From: Phycomyces nitens
Taxonomy: Eukaryota; Mucoromycota; Mucoromycetes; Mucorales; Phycomycetaceae
Assembly: GCA_022702545.1 (NCBI GenBank)
Contig: JAHRBC010000003.1
Span: forward strand, 5,828,001 to 5,892,000
Length of the DNA: 64,000 nucleotides
Reading direction: 5' to 3'
Shown: one piece after another, positions 34,201 to 47,954 of the stretch
How positions within the stretch are numbered: position 1 is the stretch's first letter
Layout of the letters: the number at the start of each line of letters is the position of its first letter
The notes under the pieces: model-generated
Seen by the model: the letters and a program-made list of their open reading frames with translations, nothing else
Database searches by the model: none
What the model was told of the DNA's origin: nothing
Made by a program: the position numbers and the translations under genes

Positions 34201-36328
34201 CAATTCGAGCAAGGATGCTCTCGGGAGAAACACCTTCGGGAACAGGGATTGGCTCATTTATGATACCATCACCGACTTCAGCCTCGTCCATGTAGGATGC
34301 AATACGGTTCAAAGAGACATAACACTCGCTCAAGGTAGAAAATGTATCGGGAAGTATGACCAAGGGACGGCGAAGCATCTCAAACAAGGTAATGCTGACA
34401 AATGCTACACTGGCTGTCAACTCGTTTCCAGCGACCTTTGTGTACCAGATAAATGAAGAGCAGGAGACAAAGACTGGGATCGCAGTGTAGGCAATGAATG
34501 TCATAAATTGGACCACAATGATGTATATGAGCCTCTTGATTTCAAAACGACGGGAATCCATGACTTTCTGTTCCCAGTTGTCTTCCCATGCAAAGTATTT
34601 GATCATACGAATACCCTGCATCAACTCATTAACCAAGTCATTTCGTTTGTCTTTGGCCTCTGAATATTTTTTGTACATATCGGTCAGCAGTTTAGAAGCG
34701 TATGCGGTAAATGGGGAAGAGATTATCATGACACCAAGACCAACGATCGCAGCAAAGCCAAGCAATTGATAGAGATAGAATATAGCCACGATTATTTCGA
34801 CTGGAGCATTGTAAATCATCTATAAGATTGTCAAGTCAATACTCTACTACCTTATATTGTGAGCAACTTACAAAAATATAACTGGGTAAGTCGGCCAGAT
34901 AATCAGCGTCGACACTCATCAAGTTGGTGATCTTTCCAATGCTACTAAAAGGCTTTTTCTCATCGTCTTTCTTTTTATCTTCATCTTTTTTGTCTTCGTC
35001 CTTCTTTTCTTCAATCTTTCCGGATGTGTCTTTGCGCTTTAGGGTTTTGGCATAGATTTCTGAATCCAACATGGCAAATGCGCGGACATTCCAGCGTCTA
35101 CCGACCCACAACTGGACACCATTAAAGACCAACTTAACTATTCCAACTGTGAACATGCCAACGACATAGCTGTATGCAATATTGATAGAACGTCCTTGGG
35201 GATCGGCAATATACTCGAGCAACTTTTGCTGGAAGTAAGGGCCCATGTAGCTTGTAAGGGTGGCAAGGGTAGAGAATATAAACTGACTCCAAATGACAGC
35301 TTTGTTGGACTTGTAGATACGGAGAAGAATCCTCTTTCGATTTGTGGATTTAAGGGTATCACAGAAATCTTCATATACAAAACGGGACAAGTGTTGGTAG
35401 GATAGAGCATAGATGTTTTCTCGAGTCAGCTCGTTTGTAAACCCAAAGAACATGAGCCAGTTCATCTATCAAATAAGTGAGATTTTGATGTTCTGATTCC
35501 CAAGATTGTCGGGGCTTACCCATCCAAATGAGATCCACTCAAACACACTAGATGTAGTTTCCGGACTGAGAATAAGGCCCTGTTAAGTGAGGTTTAGCGC
35601 CAAGACCCCTTGAGTTGTAGTATTGACTTACATTGCGATAGATAATTCCATCCTTCATCTCAATCTTTTCATTAAACTTGGTTTCGACATTCTTTGGGTC
35701 CAATGGTTGTGGTGTCACACCAGCAATCAAGAAAAGGGAAAAACTGAGAATAAGATTTCCGATTACAAGATAAATTTCTTGTACAACTCTTGTATTTTGC
35801 TCTGACAGGAGATAGACGAAGTACAGATCATCGACAAACAGCAGAAAGAACACGGTGACAAAGAAGTAGATATGGTGACGGGATGAAAACAGGGTATATG
35901 ATGGTGCGGTAACCGAGATCACAAGTATGGTGGACTAGAATTTTTAAGAAAAGAGTGTTAATCAACCATGATACTGGTATTTCAATTGCTTACCCAGATA
36001 AAGAGAGGCGAAGTTGAAGTGATAATGTCACAGTGGTTATTCTTGGGGTTAATTGCAAACGAGTACACGGTTACAATGACTTTGGCCAAGCAGAGAATAG
36101 ATTGGACAAAGCCGAGTATCTTCCAGCTTTTCTTGGGAGGTCCAGCCCAGTCATTGTGCTTCTTTGATCCCCACCGAGAAGCGAATAGCCAAGAGGTAGC
36201 CAAAGCAAAGACACCGAGTGGAATCAAATCCACTGCAATGTCCTTGTCAGTGCATTGTAGCTTTACAACAGAGTAATCCTAATCAATTGGTTAGGAATTT
36301 GTGATATTAACAAGACATTGCTTACCAT
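31254..36328 (-). CDS. ABC transporter, subfamily C (MRP/Ycf1/Ybt1 type)
   Basis: Full-length ABCC exporter, 1583 residues, probably vacuolar or plasma membrane. Members export glutathione conjugates, bile-acid-like anions or metals; the substrate here is unknown. Exons: 36328-36326 (ATG only), 36278-35994, 35934-35632, 35579-35520, 35465-34872, 34819-33180 and 33120-31254. An extra N-terminal membrane region precedes the first transmembrane domain, as in long ABCC proteins. NBD1 has GPTGSGKSS, LSGGQKQRVSLARA and LLLDDCLSAVD (Asp where Glu is usual, normal for ABCC). NBD2 has GRTGSGKST, FSQGQRQLLCMARA and IIMDEATASVD. A highly charged Lys/Asp/Glu insert sits in the first membrane domain. All phases close. 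Confidence 0.93.
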
Positions 36329-39300
36329 TGTTCAATCTACAAAAGTATACTGAATGTACGTGTTTTCTCGAAAAAGAAAGAAAAAGAAATACAAGAGGGT
36401 TTAGCAGAAATCTTTGACCAGGTTTATATACAAACATAAGAAGAAGAAGAAAAGCGAATATCATTGTGTCACGATACACGGCGTACACAACCCTATTAGA
36501 TCTACAAATATTCTTGAAATAGTAATTGCTTCTCGAATTGGCTATTAAGTCTATAATGTCTCCAACTATTAGGATTTGTTACTTTTTTATAAAAAATCCT
36601 TTGAAAGGAATTAAAGTAATATAGAAGTTGACCAATAATACTTTTTTTTAATAAAAGGAGTTATTTGATATTATTGGTCAATACGATACCGCTTAAAGGA
36701 CAATCAACTGTTTTAATACGTCAATAGACCAATGCCCTACAAATTACACCAAGCGACTATCATATCATCATGACTTTCAAGGATGATAAAGGCTAATCTT
36801 TGCGATTACACACGAGAAAGGTTTAGTGTGACAAACCGGCCGCAGCAACTCTATACATTAATATAAAGATATGAGCCCTGATACCAAGCAGCAAATTCTA
36901 ATGTGTTTGGAGTATCTTTATACGCTCAAGTAGGCCAGTATATTACATCGCTGCCCTGTTAAATTTCCATGATAGAATAAAGTATGGTAAAATATATAGC
37001 TAAAGCCATTAAATAAAGCCCAATTAATTTCCCTTTGTACTGTTGTGGAATCTACTCATATCCTTTGATATACTATTCTACTCGTGGTTTACGTGAACTA
37101 GCCTTTTAGTAATGGACTTTGGGCTGTGTACCTAAACACCGCAGTATTTTATGCAAAAGAAGTGATTGACAAGATCAATATCAGGCGATGATAACAATAA
37201 AAGACAATGACATTGACCTTGAGTTTCTTTAACCAGTTTACAATGGCAAGCATATTAAGAGAACTGACTGTATTTTCAGAATTTAGCGTTTAAAAACCTG
37301 CTAAATACTACTTGAATTGAGTAACCAATACCACCTCCACGGTACTTCCACGTAGCTGAACTCAAATCTTTGGTTTCTAAAAGCCTTTTACAATGCATCA
37401 CTCTGAATACCAACAAAATTTTCCGCGGGTGCAATTGATTGACTCGACGGAATCTGTACCTTTTCTCAAGTGCAAACACATGTTGTTGTTGTTGTTTACT
37501 GTAGAGATATTGGTAGGTATATCAAAAACAGTGATACTAACTCGATCTGCAGACTTTAATCAAGATGTTGACTTGGGATTACACACATCTTGACACATAA
37601 TAAGTCATGATTTCTCTTAATATAATTGCTTAAAGTCTCATACACTTGTGTGAAATTCACTTTCTAATCCACTATAATTTATAATTGCATCCATGGTTTT
37701 GTATCTTGTCGAACAATATATTCATATAATCTGTAGATCGTATTTGTAAACTTGTCAAGAATATAAATAAATAAATAAAACTGTCTGTATTCTTTAAGGT
37801 TATGATTGTATTCCATTAACGTTTCAAAATGTGATACAAATCCTGTGCATTGGAAATGTCATTGGAACGGAAGGTGAAAATGTATATTGACAGTAGATAG
37901 TTGGATATTACAAAAAGTCTTTTGGATTTATGATTCTCAGGGCTTTGCTCTTTGAGGTCCTTTACATATCCCAAAAATAGACCATTATAGAGTATCATAA
38001 CCAATACATATGCCCAGTTCAATATCGAGCCATGTATTCCGTTAAGAAAGCACTGCATTTCTCTATTTATTTTTCCAAATATAGGCATATATTCATAAAC
38101 CTCTTTTTGCATAATCCTATCATTCTCTTTATACTACCAAAAAGTACTTGGTAAAAGAATTGAAATAAACGCGTAGTGTGCACAAGTAAATACTTGCCTC
38201 AGACATCAGAAGATATATGTAAACAGCGTGTGTTATTTTATTACTTTATTCTACAAAATAGGTAATTCATATTAACGTTGTGTAGAACAGTTATGTTTCT
38301 TCCAAACAAGTTTATTTATGATCTAGATAATGTAATTTTTTTCTTTTATGTAATTATTATCTATGTATATATATACATACATCTTTTTCCTAAAATAAAA
38401 AGAATTCTGAGTCAATCAACCATAAACCGTGGTAATATAGTGCTGAAAATATAGTTAGCCTTATTCATTACACACAAGACACTACACTCCTCGTTAATAT
38501 TCCAAGATAAGAGAGAATCGCATTCAAAGTTCCCAGAAAAAAACCTTTTTTTTAAAAAAGAATGATCAGTGGGGTGCTTAATGTATAAATTCCTTGGCCT
38601 CAATACAAAACAAGACTTTAAAAAACCGAGTGTTTCGATAATTGTAAGAGGTATCAGTAATTTGTTATACTTCTTTATCCAATGGCATTTTCAAGAGTAA
38701 AAAAATTATATGTGTATTTGATGTACATTCACGGTCAAAAAGAAAAAGATGCTGTGTAAAACTCGGTTGCTTTTCGTGGGTGCACGAACCAAATAATGCC
38801 TGTGAATAAAAACTTTGAACATTCTCGATAATAAGGTTATGCTTTCTGATCATCCTGGTACCTCAGAATAAGTGTATTTTCCAAAAAGTATATCTTTTTC
38901 AATACTCTTATTGGCTTTGGGAATATTATTTTCTTTTTCTTACTGAACCATATATTTTTATATTCGGAAAAATCAACTTGTTATCAAGGTAAAATAATGA
39001 CATGTCTAATTATTACGGTTCGAGACTTTGTCGTTAAAGGAATATTGTACAGAAGAACCTTTCAAGCCTCGTGTGTTTGATTATGAATTGCGTACATTGT
39101 GGACAAACGGCACATATACATTTCTACCAATGACTAATAAAGTGAATTTGAGGTCTCTTGAGGACCATTTTCAACTAAACCAATGTACAACTATGCTATA
39201 AAAATATATCTGATAAGCTTGTATTTGCCATCGTAAAACAATATATTTGCAAGTCTTTTTTTTTACTAGACTAAATATTGAAAGGTTTATTAATAAACTA

Positions 39301-40876
39301 TAGATCAAAGTTACTGTTGCAAGATTGCACCAACAATAATGGTGCAAAAAATAAATCGGTCATGCTTCTAGGTACTACTTACATAAAAAAATAATATCAA
39401 CACCCAATACACAAAACCAACGTGTGAAATGTCTTGTTAATCGTATCTTATCAAACCAGGACTTATTTCATAACTGTATAGTGATTATTATTGGTTCTTT
39501 GCTGCTTCATATGGAGGATTTAAAGCATATATTTTTCAGTATATACACATATGAACACAAATGGTTTCTCAATGTTTATTTTAGACAATTATTATACCTA
39601 AAAATATACAAGATGAAAATAACTTTTTTATTTATTTATTTTATTTTATTCTCGATTGATTTAATTGATAAGCATACTCGGAAAGAATATATATGGAACT
39701 ACCACAAATACTAGTCCAAGTACAACGATCAATGTTTTTACCCTTGCCTTTTTTTTTAAAAAAAAAACTTGGAGTATTTCTATAGGGTCAGAGAAATTGT
39801 TGCTAAGCATCAATCTCTGCCCTGCTTATTTTGCACACCATTACAAACTATAATTCTCTTGGCCTCGGATAATGTTTTACAGATTGTATCTTGATGTTTT
39901 GACCCATAGTAGAACCCTTTAACTATACAACGACTCGATCATTGAGATTGTTGATAATTCTCCTAAATAATGTCAGTCTCGATATATATATACATACGAT
40001 AATGCCTCGATTTAACTGACACATAGGATCAAGGTGAAATCAAAGGGACCAGCTTATTAACAAGACATTACACTTTACAATTAAAATAAATTTTGTATAG
40101 CCCAAAGTCCTCTATTGCTTTAGATTAGCAGGCGTTGTCTTTTATACATGAAAATGCATCGAATGAATAGTGGTAAGTTGCTATTTTGACTGACGAGAAA
40201 AAGTGCACTCTTTTGAGACAGAAAATATAATTCTATTTGGTATGAACCCAAAGAAATAAATGTTCCATTATGATCTAGGGGATTATCAATAAATATGATG
40301 GCCAATTTGCTATAAAAATAAACAAATAAAAAGATATAAAAAAGACAACCTTGTTGGTTATGATCTTGAGAGTAAATGGATATAAATGTTTTCTGGGATA
40401 ATTCTGTCTAGGCGTCCTATTTTGCTTTACATAAAGTGTTTAAAAATGCTTGGCCTGACTCTGTGGAACAAGCATGGTGCCCTGTTCTTTTTTTACAGTG
40501 TACAATTTTATTTTTTTCAACATATGATTCCCAGTTGGTGACAGTCTGGTAGCAAAAGGACAAGGGAAAAAGTAATTAAAATAAACAGATAATCGGATTC
40601 AATTATATTTATACATTTAATTATATATCGTACGATGTTGCGCAAGACGGTTCTACAACCACCTTGTACCCATGTTTTTCTTTCTTTCTTTATTAAATAA
40701 TAATAATAATAATAAAAGACACTCGAGATGCTTTTTACATGCTGTTTTCTGATTATAGGTTTAATGTCTGTTAACATTATAGCCAGGTTATAAACATAGT
40801 GTACATGTGTATACAATACCTTTCTTAATTTTATTTTATCATTATACGCTGGTATTTAACTAAATGTCAAGCACCC
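36329..40876. other. Large AT-rich gene-poor region
   Basis: About 4.5 kb without a gene I can support. Only short chance frames are present (for example 98 codons at 37816-38112 minus, hydrophobic but without any recognisable pattern). Poly-A/T runs and an AAT microsatellite near 40690-40715 are present. Confidence 0.5.
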
Positions 40877-43379
40877 TTAACTCCAACCTCCACCATCAAA
40901 CCCAACGAAACCCTTATTTTAAAACGCATAGTTATTATAGTTATGATAGTTATAATAATAATAATAATTAGATGTATAAAACAACAATAAACAGCAATAA
41001 AATGACTTACAGTTAGTAGAAAGACCGAAAAGTATGGTTTTTGTTCGATTTGAGAGCACCCTAGACATTAAAGAGCTTTAGTCAGAATCAGACATGACAA
41101 GACTTACAGTTCCATGCTGAAGTCAATCGACCATCAATACAGCTGCCTGCATCATAAAAGTTGTCTGCTCCAGATCCATCAAAGGCACCACGGAAGAAAT
41201 CGGCTGTTTTGTACAAAATGTCAGTAACAGACTGTTTCATAGTGCGTTCTTACCCAAAATGATCTTTCTACATTCTGTAACACCTCCAAATTTACTATCA
41301 ATGTACTTCTTCAACCCATCATTGGACTTTAGTTCATCGAGTTTATCCAATGCAAGACATATAGGGCTCAAGATCCGGGCTACTTGGTTATACTATAGAT
41401 TCGATTGATTCTTGGTTTAGCACAAAAGACCATTAATACAATACAATCTCTATATACACTTGCCTTGTCGATAAATATGAGTGAATTTGGGACATTCTTA
41501 TCACCCAAATGAATAACAGAACTACCGATCCAGGTCCCAGCTTTTTTCTGAGCCCGATACAAGGTGCGATGCATCTCACGAGAAACTTGGGGACAAGCTT
41601 GGACGCGATGGAGACCTTGTCCGGTATGTACCAGGCGATAGGGATTAGATGTACTGAGCATGTCCTGGTCAGCAAATGTCCACAGCTTAAACATGTCATT
41701 AAGAATCTCGCGCCAGAGTTTAAGGGTCTGGTTCACATAAATATACTGAGTCTCATGGTCATGGCTCAAACGATGGCCTTCTGCTCCAGCAGCGATAGAG
41801 AGTGAGCAGTGAGGATCTTCCTTGGTTGCCTGAAAGTACTTTTCCAGGTACAGAATAACCTTTTCACAAGGGTCTCTGTTTGCGCGCAAGTAAGATTGAT
41901 TATCACCGATGCTGTAAAGGCATTGGCGAATATCATCAGCCGAAATATGCTTGGACTGGTACTTGCGACTCAGCTGCTCAATTGCCCTTTCTTTTCTTTT
42001 GATGTCCATCTGGATCTGAGGGCGCGTCTTGCCTTCAGGAATGATCTCATGGGTTGCAACCAAGATGATGTCTTCATGTAAGACCTCTATACAGTGACAC
42101 TCCTTGAGGACACTGTAGACAGTCTTGATAGGTGTCACACATGTAAACCCAAGCATCTCCTGGACTTCAGGGATCATTGAATCCTACAAGGCAGGCCATT
42201 TATTAGTCTAAAATTATGTCTTAATCCCATCATCTTACCGCCAGCAGATACATAAGTTTTCCATAGGCAGATCGCATCTTTTCAGGGTTCATGATCTTGT
42301 GTCTATAACAAAAAGTATCAGACCCTATTCACAGCACTCTCAATCTACCTTACCGTCTTCCAATCTCAAATATCCTTTGAAAGAACTCTTGGTTTTCATC
42401 ATACGATCTGTCTGCAAACAACTCTTGGCCACGTCTATAATCTCCAGCCAACACAAGGCCTGTGAGAACTGCACATAGCTCCTTAATCTGCGCCACTATA
42501 CGTTTAGGTTTGCTGGTGTGCGAGATATCGTCAATCTTGTCTAGGATATGAATTGATTATGTTTTGCTGACATGGTCGATATCCTTATATTTGCTTTACC
42601 TGTGTACTCTGTCACATTCAATGCAGCTTCCAGACTAGCATTGTATCCTCAGTCAATCAATGGTCCATTTACGACTCACCAAACACTTACAGGCGCAAAA
42701 ACTTTCTTTCTTCCATGGTCAATCGTACCGGAATATACTTTGCTCTAGAATCCCAAGACTTGTTTATATACTTGGTCTTATCCTCAAAGCCTCAGACTTG
42801 TTTACCTATCTTCCATAAACTCTCCCACATTGAAATCAGCACGAGACGGTTCAGGCTTCACTGTATGCTTGAATGATGACTATATGTTAGGATCGCATGA
42901 GTTGTGCTGGTGTATTCTATTTTACATTTTCAGCCTCCATGGTTGTATCGGCATTGGGTTGGTTGCCGCTTTCAATGTATGCTTTATAGCTTTTTTTGGT
43001 GTGTTTTGCACGCTTTCCAGTACGATGAATCATGCCTAGTCTTGACCTGTCAATTGACTGGCCAGTTTCCTTTGCCAAGCAGTGTACATCTTGTCCTCAC
43101 TCACCATTGCATACTTCACAAAAGGCTTCATTGCATTGCTGGCAATAGACATCTGCCTACAAATACATGTGGTATGGAATGTAAAGGTTGTATTCTGTAG
43201 CCAAGTAACAAACTATCAAGAGTCTTTACGGGTTGATCTTTGCATTCCACACAATGTCCCGGAAGAGCGTCCTTGTCAATGTCAATGAATTCATTTTCAT
43301 CATCGTCAGTTTCCATGATAGAAACATTGTCAGACAATATTTCCTCTAGTCTGCTTCGTTTCTCTGAACCTGCTGGCAT
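40877..43379 (-). CDS. B-box zinc finger + DUF2009 (UPF0652) protein
   Basis: Conserved eukaryotic protein of unknown function, 584 residues from 13 exons (43379-43230, 43156-43105, 43035-42926, 42867-42806, 42744-42691, 42634-42600, 42540-42354, 42302-42239, 42183-41464, 41392-41254, 41203-41108, 41060-41011, 40912-40877). A B-box-like zinc finger sits at about residues 43-75 (CVECKDQP, then CQQCNEAFCEVC). The DUF2009 region follows: PVRLTMEERKFLRLLEA, MNPEKMRSAYGKLMYLL, FFRGAFDGSGADNFYDAG and a final GFVGFDGGGW. The intron after exon 9 is GC-AG (AAG|GCAAGT). Junction phases all close; exon 4's acceptor (AAG at 42868-42869) is the least standard. Confidence 0.86.
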
Positions 43380-45157
43380 GATGGAATGAGCAACTTATGG
43401 TTCAATATCATCGTCACCTAGGTGAAGAAAAAAAAGAAAAAAAGAAATGCCTGTCGGAGGTTGAATGTTGTTTTGGACTTTGTTTTTTCACCGTCTAATA
43501 CACAAGATACAGGTGCATAACCAATTCATTAAAAGTAATCGAAAAATGGGTTGTTATTTTTATTTTTTATTTTTTGGTAGTGATCTTGGGTAGGGACAGA
43601 TAGGCTTCCAGGGCATCAGAATTGAAATAAAATTGAAACAGAATTGAAACCGACGGTCGATAATCAAAATGTTTATGGATTTGTGGTTATCGATTAAATT
43701 ATCTGTTTACATCTTGTATTTTGAAATACAGAATTCCAAATGCAAATGTTGAATTCTGCCTGCAAAGGAAACCATGATGCAATCAACATTGATTATTATC
43801 TAGAGTAAATAATAGGTTTAAGCCTATATAGACTGGCGAAACATATTTACTGATAACAAATAATAATAATAAAATATATAAACTCTATTTCTAAACAGAA
43901 TAGATATTAATCTACAAATATATATATATAAAGTAAATAAATTATAGGTATTTGGTAATTAAGCTTTCAAGTAATTAAATTGGCCATATGCTTGCGATTT
44001 GATTCACTGAATAGATACGATCAGGAACAGAAAGGTACCAAAGTCAAATGGGGGTCAGTGCCAGAAGCACAAGGCCATTATGATGGTAGTTGGCCGACAA
44101 AAGCCACTAATCGTTCCTATTGTGTTTCAATAAATTCAACTTCTTTACACGTGCAAAATGATAGTGATCGATTAAAGATGTACTCGAGTAAAGCCATTTT
44201 CTTCGTTTCTTCTTGCTTCTATATATGGATAATGACACAAAAACTAGATTAACCTAACTTTTCTGGGTACCAAAGAGGAAACGAGGATCAGTTTCGCCAG
44301 CCTTTTAACAAGGCAATTCCAACTTTGCTAACCTGATAAATTACTACTACAGCATATCCCTCCAAATTCTTTTATGACTTTGGACTAGAACCCAGCATAA
44401 ATATTTCGTTAGGTTATAAAGTCATTTTATTATTCTGATGCCGACCACGAATGCGGAACGTCCAAAGCATGCTAGTACTCTTTAAAAGGCAAACGAGGTA
44501 CCAAAACAGGGAGAATGGGTTTGGTCGAGAGAACCCTATATTATGCTGGGGCAGGCTTTAAGCAAGAGGCAATCAGCCAATAAGATTAGCTAATGGAAGA
44601 TATACACCGGGAACCGATTCTCTACGTCATATCAGATTTGGCTTGTCATCGATATGAAATTCAACCTTCAACAAAGGTTTACTGATGTGGCTGTATTTGC
44701 TGCCAATTGGGCTTGTTATGAACAACCAACCACCAGCCCTAGCACCTGCCTTCACCGATGAGATATCTGTTGCCATGGATATACGTTGCCATGGTATCTT
44801 ATGGTCGGAGTCTTGGCCAATCGATGATGCACACCATTGACGGAGTACCTTGCTTCATGTCATATTTTAAAAGACCACTAAAGATGTCCTTTGGTATGCC
44901 AGTTTTGTAGACCAGATGGGACATTACGTAGCTAGATTGCAAATGAACTCTTAGTCAGTCAACAAAACATGCACACAAGAAACAATAACATATACAGCTT
45001 TGGACGCCGTCTAAACACAACGTAATGGTAAACGTCAAACCAACCTTGCCATATCTGGTCATCGTAACCCTCAATATGCTTGTAAATGATCCGAGCATAT
45101 AAAGCCAGGAATTTCGTTATGTTAATTATCATTATTGCTCTTCTATTGCTACTCAAC
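43380..45157. promoter_or_regulatory. Divergent intergenic region
   Basis: 1.8 kb between the divergent DUF2009 and HAD-phosphatase genes. No coding feature recognised; a 90-codon frame at 43980-44252 has no features. The right end holds the TATA box of the phosphatase gene. Confidence 0.45.
45097..45103 (+). promoter_or_regulatory. TATA box of the HAD phosphatase gene
   Basis: ATATAAA 55-61 bp before the ATG at 45158. Transcription would start around 45125-45135, which leaves the upstream in-frame ATGs at 45086 and 45119 outside or at the very edge of the transcript and favours the start at 45158. Confidence 0.5.
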
Positions 45158-46307
45158 ATGTCTGAACAAGCTCAATATTCTACTCCTGCTATTCAGGAGC
45201 CCGTCAACCCTGCCGAATCAGGAGACAACTATGACTTGGCAATGCAATTTGCCAACCGTCTCAACACTGGCTCAGACAGCCCCAGAGGCCAGCAAGACTC
45301 TGCATCTGTCCGCAAGGATTGGGCTCTCCTACGTGATCCCGTCCTCCACAGCGAACGTCTCGACTCCATTCGCTCCAAGAAGGGTTATATTATTGATATG
45401 GATGGTGTCATCTACCACGTAAGTCTACATATAAAAAATATCCAGCAAATCCACTCACTTTGGAACCATAGGGAACCAAATTGCTTCCTGGTGCCAAGGA
45501 ACTTGTCGAGTTCTTGATGAGAAACAACAAGAAGTTCCTCTTCTTGACCAACAACTCTGCTCCTACTCCCCGCGAGTTGCAGCAGAAGCTCAGCCGTCTA
45601 GGTATTGAGGTTTCAGAGGACCACTTTTTCACTGCTGGTCAGGCAACAGCCCTCTTCCTCAAGTCTCAGATGCCCGAGGTAACTTTATAAATTTTATTAT
45701 TTTACACGATATTTACTTTATGAAAAAGGGTGGAACTGTCTATGTTATTGGCGAGCCCGGTCTGTCTTATGCTCTCTACGACATGGGTTTCTTCATGAAC
45801 GACCACAACCCTGACTATGTTGTATTGGGTGAAGGTCCTTCATACGATTATAGCAAGCTCACCAAGGCCATCCAGTTGGTCGAGATGGGTGCAAAGCTGA
45901 TTGCCACCAACCTTGATCTCGAGAACCTTGATTCTCAGGGTAAGAAGCTTCCATCTTGTGGTGCATTTGCCGCTAGTGTTGAGTTGGTTACAAAGACCAA
46001 GGCATTCTTCTGTGGTAAGCCCTCTGCTTTGATCATGCGCTACGCACAGCGTGTTCTTGGCTTAAGTCGTCTGGAGACTTGTATTATTGGTGATCGTATG
46101 GATACCGATATCATTGCTGGTATCACCTCTGAAATCGATGCCGTTCTTGTGCTCTCGGGTGTTACTGCCATGGAAGATCTTCCTTCTTTCGCCTACCGTC
46201 CTTTCCTTATCCTCGGTGGTGTCTATGAAATTCCTGACGATGATGACAAGCATCTTGTCACCGACAGCCAGCACGAAGAGGCCACCCGCCGTGCTTCCTA
46301 CCTTTAA
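45158..46307 (+). CDS. HAD subfamily IIA phosphatase (NagD/4-nitrophenylphosphatase-like)
   Basis: Cytosolic haloacid-dehalogenase phosphatase of 348 residues from exons 45158-45418, 45472-45678 and 45729-46307. Motif I is IIDMDGVIY (nucleophile Asp about residue 80, acid Asp about 82). Motif II is FLTNNSAPTP, motif III lysine is in CGKPSA and motif IV is GDRMDTDIIAG. The order fits HAD-IIA enzymes such as phosphoglycolate or 4-nitrophenyl phosphatases. About 65 extra N-terminal residues precede motif I and are polar, with no targeting signal. An upstream in-frame Met would add a hydrophobic Leu/Ile stretch, but the TATA position argues it is untranslated leader. The physiological substrate is unknown. 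Confidence 0.9.
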
Positions 46308-47954
46308 ATCCACCCCTCCCATACTCGCAAGAGTGTACAGTAAATAGTCATCAGTCATCTATCTTCTTTTTTTTTTGTATTGTTCCTTTCCTATCTACAA
46401 CCATTTCAAAAAGTAAAGTCACATTTTACAGTTTGATATCGAGAAAATAATCTTGTTCAGAAATGATCCCATTTGATCCAAGAATGTGGCAGTATTTTTC
46501 ATAACTTGTTTGATATACCATATCCATCAATAATCAGCACTGGTCTTGATTTCTCTGGCATATTTGCATTCAAGAGCATAGAATTGGTTGACAAGGGTAA
46601 ATAAACTGAGGCTAGGTAGGGATCTCATAGACGGCCTTAATTGCCACAGATCACCAAAATATTTAAGATAAACCCCAGAAATATCTTCTCGGCTTTTTAT
46701 ATCCAACTGGCAGACAAAATAATATAAAATAATATAAAATTACTTGTCGAGAAGACTGTAACTTCCTGGCTAATCTTCCTTTTAATGGGCCAGGGTGTAT
46801 TTGAAACAAAAATAATACTAATTATATATTCATGCAAGTCAAATATATGCTTGGCTGCCATTAAAAAGATTTAAACAGGCAGTCTAAAAAAACATATCCT
46901 TGAAAACCAAATAAGCTCAATCTCACAAGCAGCATTAAGGCCAAACGTCAATATATCAAAAATAGACAAAATGGTTCGGTTTAGTTGGGTCACGTAAGAT
47001 TAACCATGGACTACGCTGCTATTAGACGTCTATTGCAGTAAAGTAACTAGCAAAGAAATGTAATAAAATATAAAGAAACAGAGCAGTCGCTGATATTTTT
47101 ATTTTTTTATATAAAAGCAGCACCCAGACCTAAAAAAAAGAAATGTCTCTAAATCTTTTTTGGCCCATTCTGATGAAATGATTGTGGGCTGAAAGTAATT
47201 AAAGATCTTTATTTAAAAGTGATTTATATGGTCGACTGTACTGTAATAAAAATATCTTTGTTTAATAGCTTGGTGGTTTATCTGGTCAAGCATGAAGAAT
47301 GTCATGTAAAAACCCATGTATTTTGTAGGAAATATGCATGTCTAGAGATGATTTTTCCATCATAACATCTTGTCAAAAAAGAACATATTGAAATCATGTG
47401 TGTACAAGAGATATCGAGCAGTACCTAGATGTATTTCGCCGTTCAATGAGATGATCATTTCTGGTTTGATTTTGCTGATATTTGGCATTTAAGAATGTGG
47501 GATCGAAAGGGTACTTTGACGCCTGTGATTTATAATATTAATGCTCAAAAATGTGCACAAATGAATGAGTCTCGGCGTCTATTATTTTTTGAGCCCTGTG
47601 CTTGAAAAGTTGAATAGTCAACTTGCAAACAATTTATGATTTTATTGATTCCAAATATTGTCTCCTTTGCCAATCATATTTTTTGTTGAGTATGATTGGA
47701 CAATAATACAGTTTTTACTTGGGATCGAGACAACTTTGGAATCTTTTTTAGACAAAATCATATTACCAATTGAGACGCTTTTTCATTTAATTCCTAAAAA
47801 AATGGACTTGTTCATTATAACCGTTAATAATCTAACAAGAGTTATCAGTAATACAAGCGATAGAGCAATCCGGTATACCTTTCAAGTATCTCTTCATAAT
47901 AGCTATAGCTTTTTTTTTTAAAAAAAAATGTATTTAGCACTTGCTTAATTCCAA
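46308..47954. other. AT-rich intergenic region
   Basis: No supported gene. An 87-codon frame at 47658-47921 lies just upstream of the Fanzor-like remnant. It could be a decayed 5' part of the same element, but nothing in it is diagnostic. Confidence 0.4.

Noticed and set aside
37816..38112. 98-codon hydrophobic minus-strand frame
   Set aside because: AT-rich region where Phe/Leu/Ile-rich chance frames are expected; no paired splice sites or family resemblance.
45086..45157. Upstream in-frame Met giving a hydrophobic N-terminus to the HAD phosphatase
   Set aside because: A TATA box inside this stretch places transcription start downstream; HAD-IIA enzymes of this type are soluble.
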